From NCBI GenBank assembly GCA_900546385.1, contig URCT01000008.1, positions 1 to 39,549 on the forward strand: DNA of 39,549 nucleotides, given 5' to 3'. A program made the position numbers and the translations under genes. Below, one piece after another: positions 15,691 to 23,539 of this stretch. Source of the DNA: an uncultured Eubacteriales bacterium (GTDB taxonomy: Bacteria > Bacillota > Clostridia > Oscillospirales > CAG-382). Positions within the stretch are counted from its first letter, which is position 1. Each line of letters begins with the position of its first letter. The notes under the pieces were generated by a model. It saw nothing but the letters and a program-made list of their open reading frames with translations, was not told where the DNA came from and ran no database searches.

Positions 15691-16401
15691 TTAATTTTTT
15701 TCATTTTCGCCGCAAAGCAAAACTTCGCTGTTGGTGCCGTAGAAAACATCGTCCTTGCCGGAAATGAGCGCACAAAATTTTTCAAGCATATTCCAGCCGT
15801 CCGCTGCGTCAAGCTCATAGCTGTGTCCCCAGATATAGAAGATGCGGTCACGGTCGGAACTTGCGGCTAAGAAGTCTTCCGCCAAGGAAAACAGCCTTTC
15901 ATCCATATGCGAAAGCGTCGGATGGAAACGGAGCAGGTTTTCCTGCCTGTCAAAGCTGTAGCTTGACGTGATGGTGCGCGCAAACTTTATGGACGTATGC
16001 TGTCGGATGACCTCTGCTACACGGTCGTCGTTGTTGACGCCGCCGCATGGGTAGGCCATGCCGTAAACCTCGTACCCGAACAGCTTTGAAAGGTTTTCAC
16101 GGTCGTTTTTTACCTGACGGATAACCTCTTGGTCGGGCAGCGTAGTCAGATTGGGGTGCGTCAGCGTGTGAACGGCAACCTCGTGGCCGACATACAGCTT
16201 TTTCGCTTCCTCCGCCGACAGAAGGTTGTGGGTGACAGTCTCGCCCTTGACCGTTAAATTGCAGCATGCGCCGAACATTCCGGAATTTAAGTTAAAGGTG
16301 GCTTTTAAGCCGTATTTGTCCAAAAGTGCAATAAGACGCATGTCCTGTGAAACGCCGTCGTCGTAGCTGAAGGTGACGGCTTTGCATTTACCGTGAAACA
16401 T
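15691..16401 (-). CDS. Polysaccharide deacetylase family (CE4-like) protein
   Basis: This 236-residue protein has the NodB-homology fold motifs: FSYDDGVSQD (Asp14/Asp15) and HTLTHPNL (His78 and His82), which form the usual Asp-His-His metal site, then YPCGGVNN. Family members remove N- or O-acetyl groups from chitin-, peptidoglycan- or xylan-type polymers. No signal peptide or membrane segment is present, so it probably acts in the cytoplasm on imported or intracellular saccharide. The ATG at 16401 follows GGAGGAG closely; the longer reading upstream overlaps the beta-helix gene. It starts 16 bases after the GH110-like gene, so the two are probably co-translated and act on the same glycan. 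Substrate unknown. Confidence 0.85.
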   Translation of the reverse strand: MFHGKCKAVTFSYDDGVSQDMRLIALLDKYGLKATFNLNSGMFGACCNLTVKGETVTHNLLSAEEAKKLYVGHEVAVHTLTHPNLTTLPDQEVIRQVKNDRENLSKLFGYEVYGMAYPCGGVNNDDRVAEVIRQHTSIKFARTITSSYSFDRQENLLRFHPTLSHMDERLFSLAEDFLAASSDRDRIFYIWGHSYELDAADGWNMLEKFCALISGKDDVFYGTNSEVLLCGENEKN

Positions 16402-16417
16402 GAGGCTCCTCCGCTTT

Positions 16418-18067
16418 TTAAGCTTTTCGGATATGTAATATCTTCGATTCGTCAAGCGGCGCACCGTCGAGCGTATTGTCTTTTACGACAAGCTCTTTGA
16501 CACCGCAGGCGCGAACGGCATATTTTTGAATCTTTTCGAAGGTGTTGTCCGAAATTTCGATACGGTCGTGAATAAGGGGTGCTTTTTCCGGTTCAAAGCC
16601 CGAAACACGGATGTCGATGAAAGCGTCGCCGCCAAGCTTATTGCAGCCGGTGAGGCGGTTGTGCGTGACACGCGCGTCACGGATGCGGCCGGATTCATAC
16701 CAATAGACTGCCAGGTCATAAAATTTGATGGCAGCCATGCAATCGGAAATAACGTTGTTCTCAAAACGGATCTTCCCGGCACCCGAAAGACGAAATGCGG
16801 GAAAATCGGAAAAGTCGTTGCCGTGGATGTGTATATCCGGCATCCGATCCGGATTTTCCACCAAAAAGCCCGGCTTTAATGCGCCCGCACCGTGCTTGTA
16901 TTCCACCTTGACCGATAGGCTCATGCCGTCGTTGGAGGAAAAGAACACGTCTTTGACAATGGCTTCGCAGACCGCGTCTAAGGTGTTGTTGTCCAAAACG
17001 ACCAACCGGTCGCCGGATTTGTACGGACAGAAAAAGCTTTGCTCGGCATGTCCCAAATGGGTGTGCAGAACGTCGCTGCTTACGCGGTCAAGCACGGTAT
17101 AAACGCCGTGAACATTGCAGACGTCATCGAGAAAAGAGCTCATTTTGCAGTCGGCAAGCTCAAAAAAGCCGTCACAATTGATGAGATGAAACGCGTCGGC
17201 TGTGAGTGTGACGCTGTCACCATGTGCCGTTTTGTCGGTGCGCATATTCCGCACGGTCACATCCGTGCAGAGCTGGGCAATGATACCCATGCCGCCGCCG
17301 CGGCGAATCGTCACGTTTTCGACGGTCACACGCTCTGAATTTTCGAAGAAGAATACCGCGCGCTCACGTTTTTCTTCCAAATTAATGACCACGCGTTCGC
17401 CGATCTCATACGGACACGAAATCCGGGTGTCCTCCCGGTAGCGAAAATAGATCTTATCGCCGAGGTCAAACGCATCGGTATCCATAAACGGCGCAGCAAG
17501 CCCGGTCTTATCCTGCGCCGCGTCGCCGGCATACAAATAGTTGATGTTTATGCGGTCGAGCGAATGAAGCGAGACCTTCCCGGCTTCGGTCGAAAGAACA
17601 CCGCTTTCAAGTTCAAATATCAGATGGCCGTTTTCGGTGCGGAACGGGCTTTTCTTTCGGTCGATGACCGCACAGAAGCCTTCCTCGGTCTTTTCGGTGA
17701 TTTTGATGGCGGCAACGGACGGAAGCGCCGTGTCGCAGGTGAAGTTTTTTAACGTGATGTCGCTGCATTCCGAAACGATGAACGGAAAGGCCTTGCCGTG
17801 AAAGACAAAAACGCTGCCGCCGCCGTCCACCGTGACATTTTGTGCGTCCAAAATCGGAAAGCAGACTTTTTTTGTGCCGGACAGATTGTTGGAGGGCGCG
17901 AAAAAGCCGGATAACGCTCCGTCCTCATAAAAATGGTAGGTGCCGGGTTCAAAGCAAAGCGTACCGCCGTTTTCCGCAAGCTCTTTCAACTGCTTGACAA
18001 CGAACGGCGTGGCGTTGACGCCTTTAGCGGCAAGCGAGGCCGGAACGGTGAGAGACAGGGTGTTCAT
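16418..18067 (-). CDS. GH110-like beta-helix glycosidase
   Basis: This 549-residue protein is a right-handed parallel beta-helix, judging from many short repeats such as ITLKNFTCD, VTVENVTIRRGG and IRFENNVISD. The arrangement TADAFHLINCDG then FLDDVCNVHGVY places aspartates at 291, 314 and 315. Their 23-residue spacing matches what I recall for the essential aspartates of GH110 alpha-1,3-galactosidases, which remove terminal galactose from blood-group-B-like and related glycans. I therefore favour a GH110 relative, though another beta-helix hydrolase is possible. No signal peptide is seen, so it is probably cytoplasmic. The ATG at 18067 has AAGGAGAT upstream. It lies 15 bases after gltX and 16 bases before the deacetylase gene. 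Confidence 0.68.
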   Translation of the reverse strand: MNTLSLTVPASLAAKGVNATPFVVKQLKELAENGGTLCFEPGTYHFYEDGALSGFFAPSNNLSGTKKVCFPILDAQNVTVDGGGSVFVFHGKAFPFIVSECSDITLKNFTCDTALPSVAAIKITEKTEEGFCAVIDRKKSPFRTENGHLIFELESGVLSTEAGKVSLHSLDRININYLYAGDAAQDKTGLAAPFMDTDAFDLGDKIYFRYREDTRISCPYEIGERVVINLEEKRERAVFFFENSERVTVENVTIRRGGGMGIIAQLCTDVTVRNMRTDKTAHGDSVTLTADAFHLINCDGFFELADCKMSSFLDDVCNVHGVYTVLDRVSSDVLHTHLGHAEQSFFCPYKSGDRLVVLDNNTLDAVCEAIVKDVFFSSNDGMSLSVKVEYKHGAGALKPGFLVENPDRMPDIHIHGNDFSDFPAFRLSGAGKIRFENNVISDCMAAIKFYDLAVYWYESGRIRDARVTHNRLTGCNKLGGDAFIDIRVSGFEPEKAPLIHDRIEISDNTFEKIQKYAVRACGVKELVVKDNTLDGAPLDESKILHIRKA

Positions 18068-18082
18068 GATGGATCTCCTTAC

Positions 18083-19756
18083 TTAACAATTCGCCGCTTT
18101 CTTAAGTCTTTCGGTCACGCGGTCTTTGCCTAAAAGCGCCATAAGACTGCAAAGGTCGGGCGAATTGGTGCGTCCGGTAATGGCAACGCGGATGACGTTG
18201 CTCACATCGGCCACACTGCCCTTAAAAGCTTCGGGAGTTGCTTTGTAGGCTTTCATATCGCCGGTATAGCCGTGCGCTTCGGACAGATTTTTCACTTTTT
18301 CGAACCATGTGTTGTTGTCGTCCTCGGGCGCATAGAGCGCGGCATATTCTTTTAACAGCACGTTTCTGTCTTCGGCGCTCACATGAGCCGGATATTCGTC
18401 CTTTTGCTCGAAAAGCTCGTCATACATATAGGAAACAAAATCCTTGACCTCACTCCAGCAGGCGAAATCCTTGCGCGGCTTTTTGCCGCCGCGCCCGATG
18501 GAAAGAAATTTTTTCAGATAATCCGCGTCGGCGCTTATGAGCGCATAAAAATCGGGATCGTTTTCCTTTGCCCAATCTGCCACAAAAGCATAGACTTCGT
18601 CGGCAGTCATATGGGCAATGACGTTTTTGGAAACATCGTTGAATTTGGCAAGGTCGAACATGGCGCCGGAATTGCCCATGGCGCTGGCCTTGAACGGGAA
18701 GTCCTTATACGACGCGGCCGGATTTGCCTGCCGCCACTGTTCATAGTTGGAGTTGAGCAGCGTCATAAGGTATTCAATGACGCTTGCGGCCGGGTATCCT
18801 TTTTCAAAATAGAAGCCGAGCGTGCATTCCGGGTCCTTGCGCTTGGACATTTTGCGCTTGGTGCCGGTTTCCTCGTCAAGCTTCATGACCTGGGCAGTGT
18901 GGCAGAAGCGCGGCATTTTGAAGCCGCAGGCGCGCCATAATTCCACGTGCCACGGCAGCGTGGAGAGCCATTCTTCGCCGCGGACGACATCCGTGGTGCG
19001 CATGAAGTGGTCGTCTACCACGTGGGCAAAGTGGTAGGTCGGAATGCCGTCAGATTTTAACAGGACAAAGTCTTGGTCATTTTCCGGAAAGGACAGCTTG
19101 CCCTTGATCTGATCCTTGAATTCGACCTTTTTGGTCGGATCGCCCATAGAGCGAAAACGAAGCACATAGCTTTCGCCGTTTTCGATGCGCTTTATTGCTT
19201 CTTCGACCGGCATATCGCGGTGGATCGCCCATTTGCCGTAATAGCCGAAGTTTTCCTTGGCGGCTTCTTGCGCGGCATGAGCTTTCTGAAGATCCTCTTC
19301 GGTGCAGAAGCACGGATAAGCTCTGCCGTCAAGGAGTAACTTCTTGGCAACAATGTGATAGATCTTTGCGCGTGCACGCTGATGGTATGGGCCGTAAGCG
19401 CCGATATCGCCGTCGGCCGACGCACCTTCGTCGAATTCAATGCCGAACGCGCCGAGATATTTGATGATCTTTTCGACCGCACCCGGCACTTCGCGCTTGT
19501 CGTCCGTGTCCTCGATACGAAGATAGAACACGCCGTCTTTGGTGGCAGAATGCGCAATGCGTTCGTCGGCAAGACCGCCGTAGAGGTTGCCGATGTGCAT
19601 GGAGCCGGTGGGACTGGGCGCGATACGCGTGACTTTGGCGCCCTCGCTCAAACCGCGTTCGGGAAAACGCTCTTCGAGGGATTCGACCGTGTCGGCGTCG
19701 GTGACGTCCGGGAAAATAAGGGAGGCAAGCTTTTGAAGATTATCGGTGTTTGACAT
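18083..19756 (-). CDS. gltX: Glutamyl-tRNA synthetase
   Basis: This 557-residue class I synthetase charges tRNA-Glu. IAPSPTGSMHIGNLYGG carries the HIGH motif (54-57). LRIEDTDD, CFCTEEDLQ, the RRGEEW-like VVRGEEWLST and KMSKRKDPE (about 300-308) are all in the expected order. A C-terminal helical anticodon-binding domain ends in NSPDLCSLMALLGKDRVTERL. It is longer than the typical 480-residue bacterial enzyme, with an N-terminal leader of about 40 residues and extra segments in the middle. AAAGGAT precedes the ATG. The GH110-like gene starts 15 bases beyond its stop. Because glnS is also present, this enzyme is probably discriminating for tRNA-Glu (inference). Confidence 0.95.
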   Translation of the reverse strand: MSNTDNLQKLASLIFPDVTDADTVESLEERFPERGLSEGAKVTRIAPSPTGSMHIGNLYGGLADERIAHSATKDGVFYLRIEDTDDKREVPGAVEKIIKYLGAFGIEFDEGASADGDIGAYGPYHQRARAKIYHIVAKKLLLDGRAYPCFCTEEDLQKAHAAQEAAKENFGYYGKWAIHRDMPVEEAIKRIENGESYVLRFRSMGDPTKKVEFKDQIKGKLSFPENDQDFVLLKSDGIPTYHFAHVVDDHFMRTTDVVRGEEWLSTLPWHVELWRACGFKMPRFCHTAQVMKLDEETGTKRKMSKRKDPECTLGFYFEKGYPAASVIEYLMTLLNSNYEQWRQANPAASYKDFPFKASAMGNSGAMFDLAKFNDVSKNVIAHMTADEVYAFVADWAKENDPDFYALISADADYLKKFLSIGRGGKKPRKDFACWSEVKDFVSYMYDELFEQKDEYPAHVSAEDRNVLLKEYAALYAPEDDNNTWFEKVKNLSEAHGYTGDMKAYKATPEAFKGSVADVSNVIRVAITGRTNSPDLCSLMALLGKDRVTERLKKAANC

Positions 19757-19803
19757 AATTTTTATCCTTTCAAAGTCTAAATAGACTGGGTTTTGTAAGT
19801 GCT

Positions 19804-21126
19804 TTATTTGTTATATAGACGAAGCCAAGGCGGATCGTCCATTGAAAAAACATCTTTGGCTGGCGTCCAAATATAGCCTTGCAGGTTTTCATTTTGTGTG
19901 AAAAGCAGGTCGTAGTAGTAAGCATTATCAATATAATAGTCAATACTGTCGTCACGCGTAAGACCTATTCCGATATCAGCCAAGAGACTTTGCAGATTTT
20001 CAAATGTATACGCTTCTTTATCCAAACCGTCTATCAGACAAGGGAGTGAGCACTGAACGGTAAAACAAATATCATCGGAGTCCGGTAAGCCCTGATAAGT
20101 ATCTTCGTGATTATAATTCTGAAAAGCGCAACAAAAATTGTAATTGTCAAAATAAACGCAAGAACCTTCCCAATAACCGGGAACCGGCGTGTCGTAGGCG
20201 TCAGCTATTTCTCCATATGTTTTTCCGATGAGTTCAAGAATATCTGTATTTAATCTGATTTTGGGTTCTTCGTTTGCGGTAAAATCTACCAGTTCATTTG
20301 TTTTGTTCGGAGAATCACCGTAAAATAGGATATCAATGGAATGTGAGGTGCCGTACTCGTCCAATATTCTGTCGTTGTCCAGACCGCGAAAATGTTCCGG
20401 CAATGTTATCTGCGTTAAATTGTAACAGTTGGAGAATGCGAAATCTCCGATTTCTGTTACAGAATCCGGAATTGTAATTGCAGTAAAAGAGTAACACCCT
20501 TCAAAGGCTCGATTTCCGATAGCTGTTAGTGTATTTGGAAGAACAAGGTTGTCCAAAGAAGAGCAAGCATAAAATGCTTGTACTCCAATTCGCTCAAGAC
20601 TTTTGGGAAGTGCAAAATTCTGTAAGTTTTTGCAGGAAGAAAACGCTTCATCCCCGATGTTGATTATGCTGTCAGGCAAAGCCACGATTGAAAGCATGGA
20701 ACATCTATTAAATAAGCCGTTCGGAATTGAAGTCAAGGAATCGGATAGTTTAACAGTAGTAAGGCAAGGATTATCGGAAAAAGCTCCGTCTGCAATCGTG
20801 GTTACTGTGTCTGCAAGCGTAATTCCGCGCAAATTTGGAAGTCCGGAAAAAGCGTTGCTCCCGACAGAGGTTACGCCGTTTTTTACGGTGACATAGTAGA
20901 TGTTTTCCTCGTGCATTTTCCACTGTACGCCGGAAGAAGTCAAGTTAAACATATCGCCTTTTCCGGAAATGACAAGATTGCCGTCTTCGTAAAGCTCCCA
21001 AACGACATTTTGACCGCAGTCGCCTGAATCAATCTTTTTAACCTTTTCGGTATTATTGCAAGAAGAGAAAAACAGTATACAAATAAGGGATAACAAAAAA
21101 GAAGCAAAAAAACGCTTAAATTTCAT
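19804..21126 (-). CDS. BspA-type leucine-rich-repeat lipoprotein
   Basis: This 440-residue protein has a lipoprotein signal peptide with FFSSC (Cys23), so it is probably anchored to the outer face of the membrane. A short N-terminal domain (CGQNVVWELYEDGNLVISGKG) typical of LRR_5 proteins is followed by seven 23-residue LRR_5 repeats at about 82-240, each like SVTEIGDFAFSNCYNLTQITLP. The C-terminal part (about 295-440) contains IGKTYGEIADAYDTPVPGYW and is rich in tyrosine and asparagine; I do not recognise it as a named family. AAGGAG lies 7 bases before the ATG. The gene looks more AT-rich than its neighbours, hinting at transfer. It ends 47 bases before gltX. BspA-like repeats often mediate adhesion, but that role is inferred. 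Confidence 0.87.
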   Translation of the reverse strand: MKFKRFFASFLLSLICILFFSSCNNTEKVKKIDSGDCGQNVVWELYEDGNLVISGKGDMFNLTSSGVQWKMHEENIYYVTVKNGVTSVGSNAFSGLPNLRGITLADTVTTIADGAFSDNPCLTTVKLSDSLTSIPNGLFNRCSMLSIVALPDSIINIGDEAFSSCKNLQNFALPKSLERIGVQAFYACSSLDNLVLPNTLTAIGNRAFEGCYSFTAITIPDSVTEIGDFAFSNCYNLTQITLPEHFRGLDNDRILDEYGTSHSIDILFYGDSPNKTNELVDFTANEEPKIRLNTDILELIGKTYGEIADAYDTPVPGYWEGSCVYFDNYNFCCAFQNYNHEDTYQGLPDSDDICFTVQCSLPCLIDGLDKEAYTFENLQSLLADIGIGLTRDDSIDYYIDNAYYYDLLFTQNENLQGYIWTPAKDVFSMDDPPWLRLYNK

Positions 21127-21151
21127 GTAAATTCTCCTTCAATATATGTTT

Positions 21152-21448
21152 TCAAAACGGCAAATACGTAAGCGGTATCGCAAGAAAAACAGCAGGCAGC
21201 ATATCGGCGACATTGATTTTCTTGTCAAACAGCAGATTCACACCCACCAAAAAGACAAGCACCAAGCCGACAAACGACATGTTGGTGGCGGCTGCTGCCG
21301 GGATAAATCCGGCAAAAAACACCGCCGCAAGCGTGATAAGACCTTGAAAAACGGCAACCGGCAGCGCCGAAAACACGGCGCCCTTTGGTGCCCGAATGGG
21401 AGGCTGTTCCGATTCCGGGAAACATTTTGATACAAGAACGACCTTTCG
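21152..21448 (-). pseudogene. Remnant of a DUF554 membrane protein (C-terminal part)
   Basis: About 75 codons (21152-21376) encode the C-terminal membrane portion of a DUF554 protein: FSALPVAVFQGLITLAA, AATNMSFVGLVLVFLVGVN and VADMLPAVFLAI match the family's closing helices. DUF554 proteins are normally about 220-250 residues. The N-terminal two-thirds and any start codon are missing; upstream the frame reads into unrelated sequence and hits a stop at 21452. A 15-base near-repeat (AAGAACGACcTTTCG, 21434-21448) copies the 3' end of the adjacent GNAT gene (21465-21479, one mismatch), marking the likely breakpoint. No ribosome binding site or promoter is visible, so it is probably not expressed. 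Confidence 0.7.
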
Positions 21449-21454
21449 GATAAA

Positions 21455-21991
21455 TTAGTCTACTAAGAACGACATTTCGAGCATGACTTCATCGTCCTCC
21501 ATGTCGCTGTTGGAGTAGAAAAACGTGTTGCCGCCGCAGAACCGGAAGCCACAGGCATGGTAAAAATCAATGGCCGGCAGATTGTAATTCTGCGTTTCCA
21601 AAACGATGACGCGGTAATCGCGTTCCCTTGCCGTCGCCTTGACGAAATCCACCAAAAAGCGTCCGACGCCCTTGCCGCGGCTTTCGGAAAGCACCAAAAG
21701 CTGCGTCATGCGCAAGCGGTTGTTCCACTCTTCGGGCGCAAATTCCACGTATCCGAGTATCGTTCCATCCTCGTCGCACGCGGCAAACGCCTCCGGATTT
21801 TCCCAGTAATCCTGAAACAGCGTGTCGGTGTTTTCTTCGGTGCGCGGCGCATCGTAGCTTTCACGCGTGAGTGTATAGCTCATGCTGTCCTTTGAATCGA
21901 CCACAACCGCTTTGTAATGACCCGTTGTGGTATAAGAATAATGTAACTCGAAATAATCGTATTTTTCCCGATCAAGAGGAAGAATATGCAT
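21455..21991 (-). CDS. GNAT acetyltransferase, streptothricin-acetyltransferase-like
   Basis: This 178-residue GCN5-related N-acetyltransferase uses acetyl-CoA. The CoA-binding loop is SRGKGVG, preceded by the beta-4 segment MTQLLVL, and followed by VLETQNYNLPAIDFYHACGF. That ending, together with the LTRESYDAPR segment earlier, resembles SatA-type streptothricin acetyltransferases that acetylate the beta-lysine of the drug. The real substrate is uncertain. The ATG at 21991 has AAGGAG 10 bases upstream; the longer in-frame extension covers the promoter and is not coding. It has its own promoter (22067-22095) and is flanked by the DUF554 remnant and the GH28 terminator, so it is monocistronic. 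Confidence 0.85.
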   Translation of the reverse strand: MHILPLDREKYDYFELHYSYTTTGHYKAVVVDSKDSMSYTLTRESYDAPRTEENTDTLFQDYWENPEAFAACDEDGTILGYVEFAPEEWNNRLRMTQLLVLSESRGKGVGRFLVDFVKATARERDYRVIVLETQNYNLPAIDFYHACGFRFCGGNTFFYSNSDMEDDEVMLEMSFLVD

Positions 21992-22066
21992 AACGGATAC
22001 GCTCCTTGTTCCGCGGATTCGGCTCATGCCGCATTGGGATATGGCATAAAAAGCCATTCTGCATAC

Positions 22067-22095
22067 AGTATAGCATATTTTTTCGGAATTTACAA
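22067..22095 (-). promoter_or_regulatory. Promoter for the GNAT gene
   Basis: On the minus strand TTGTAA (22090-22095) and TATACT (22067-22072) are 17 bases apart, about 75 bases before the start codon. Confidence 0.7.
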
Positions 22096-22127
22096 GCGTT
22101 TTGACGCGAAAAATCGCAGAAAACGAC

Positions 22128-22158
22128 AAAAAAACTGCGGCACGAACCCGTACCGCAG
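22128..22158 (-). terminator. Terminator of the GH28 operon
   Basis: A 6-bp GC-rich stem (22135-22140 with 22153-22158), extendable by further pairs in the loop, is followed on the minus strand by seven T residues (22134-22128). It lies about 38 bases after the stop codon of the GH28 gene, just before the GNAT promoter. Confidence 0.85.
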
Positions 22159-22195
22159 AAAAAACGTTATCCGTTCATTTTTTAATTATCCATTT

Positions 22196-23503
22196 TCAAT
22201 TGTCCTTAACTCCTTTGGAATGCAGACAATTATAAAACTGAATATTCTCGCAGTTTTCCGTTGAAGCGTCATAATCATAGTCTTCGCTTTCCGGTGTAAA
22301 CGAGAAGTCACAGTTGCGGAAACGAACATCTTTGGCCTTGCGGATGACAAACAGGCTGTCTGCGGTCTGGTTGTCCCCGATGCCGCGCTCATCTATCGGC
22401 TTTGTGATTTTCCCTTTGCCGTTACAGACAAAATCGCAGTCAGTAAAGGTGATGTGTGAAAGCTCACTGTTCGGAAAGCCTAAAATGTTGTTGTTGCGTT
22501 TGCCGAACGTGCGGATGCTCTGGAAAGCAATGTTTTTGATATAAGCATAGTTTAAGGCAGGCGGCGCATCTTCTTGGGAAGCTACACGGATTTCAAGCGG
22601 CCGGTCAGCGTCAATGAGAATATTGCTGAAGCGGATATTCTCAATGGTTGCCGCATTTCCTGAACGGTAAAGAGCAAAGTAGGCAGTAAAGCCGATGCCG
22701 CTGTTGGAATTGTGAATGCGTATATCGGAAAACAGGCAGTTGCGGATTTTCCCTGCACCGACGCCAATCCGGATTCCGTAATCCAGATACGCGGACAAAA
22801 CGCAGTTAGTGACCGTAACATCCTCGCACGCCCGTTTTTCCTTCAGCTGTCCCTCGTCGGCACGCAGCGTCAGCGCGTCGTCACCGACATCGATAATACA
22901 GTCGCTTACCGTCACACGCCTGCAGCAGTCGATATCGATACCGTCGTTGGTGTATTGCCGCGGCTCGCCCTTGATGCTGACGCCGCGAATCTGCACATCC
23001 TCGCAGCCGTGCAAGAATAAATGCCAATACGGCGCGTAGCGAAGCGAAATATCGGTGATCTTCACGTTTTTGCATTCGCAAAGAAAAATCATCTGTGCGA
23101 TACGGTCGGGATGCGGGGCAAAGGCGATGCAGCCGTCAAAAATCGGATTTGTTTCGTTCATCCAATAATGCGAATCGCCGTCGATAATGCCCTCGCCCTT
23201 GATGAAGATGTTTTCTTGCTCGACCGCCACGATCAAGTGTGCGCCGGTGCCGATTTCCTGTCCGCAAATCGAATTCTGCTCGCAGAAATCGTCGGCATTG
23301 TAGTCGGCACGGTCATGCGACGCACGAAGAACCGCACCTGCCGCAAGATTCAGTCCGCCGCCGCTTTTTAAGTACAGCGTGCCGGAAATGTAAGTGCCTT
23401 TCGGAAAATAGACTTCGCCGCCGGCGTCGATGGCGGCTTGGATGGCTGCCGTGTCAAGTGTTTTTCCGTCGCCCTTGGCGCCGAAATCGAGTACGTTTTG
23501 CAT
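22196..23503 (-). CDS. GH28 family polygalacturonase-like glycosidase
   Basis: This 435-residue protein opens with VLDFGAKGDGKTLDTAAIQAAID, the pectate-lyase/GH28 N-terminal signature, and continues as a right-handed beta-helix. The active-site equivalents are TNDGIDID (Asn186, Asp187, Asp190) and GDDAL (Asp208, Asp209). The later GHG histidine motif is replaced by YGIRIGVGAG and the RIK motif by ENIRFSN, so the substrate may differ from polygalacturonate. GH28 enzymes cleave alpha-linked galacturonate or rhamnogalacturonan units by inversion. No signal peptide is present, suggesting cytoplasmic action on imported oligosaccharides. The ATG has AAGGAGA 8 bases upstream. It is second in an operon, 36 bases after another GH28-type gene. 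Confidence 0.88.
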   Translation of the reverse strand: MQNVLDFGAKGDGKTLDTAAIQAAIDAGGEVYFPKGTYISGTLYLKSGGGLNLAAGAVLRASHDRADYNADDFCEQNSICGQEIGTGAHLIVAVEQENIFIKGEGIIDGDSHYWMNETNPIFDGCIAFAPHPDRIAQMIFLCECKNVKITDISLRYAPYWHLFLHGCEDVQIRGVSIKGEPRQYTNDGIDIDCCRRVTVSDCIIDVGDDALTLRADEGQLKEKRACEDVTVTNCVLSAYLDYGIRIGVGAGKIRNCLFSDIRIHNSNSGIGFTAYFALYRSGNAATIENIRFSNILIDADRPLEIRVASQEDAPPALNYAYIKNIAFQSIRTFGKRNNNILGFPNSELSHITFTDCDFVCNGKGKITKPIDERGIGDNQTADSLFVIRKAKDVRFRNCDFSFTPESEDYDYDASTENCENIQFYNCLHSKGVKDN

Positions 23504-23539
23504 AACAATTCTCCTTAATATCCGTTATATATCCGCTTG

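Noticed and set aside
13985..19756. Idea that gltX and glnS arose by recent duplication of each other
   Set aside because: Both have their own family signatures and different anticodon domains, so they are distinct enzymes.
21225..21435. Two other minus-strand frames beside the DUF554 remnant
   Set aside because: Only the frame 21152-21376 shows DUF554 similarity; the others are frame shadows.
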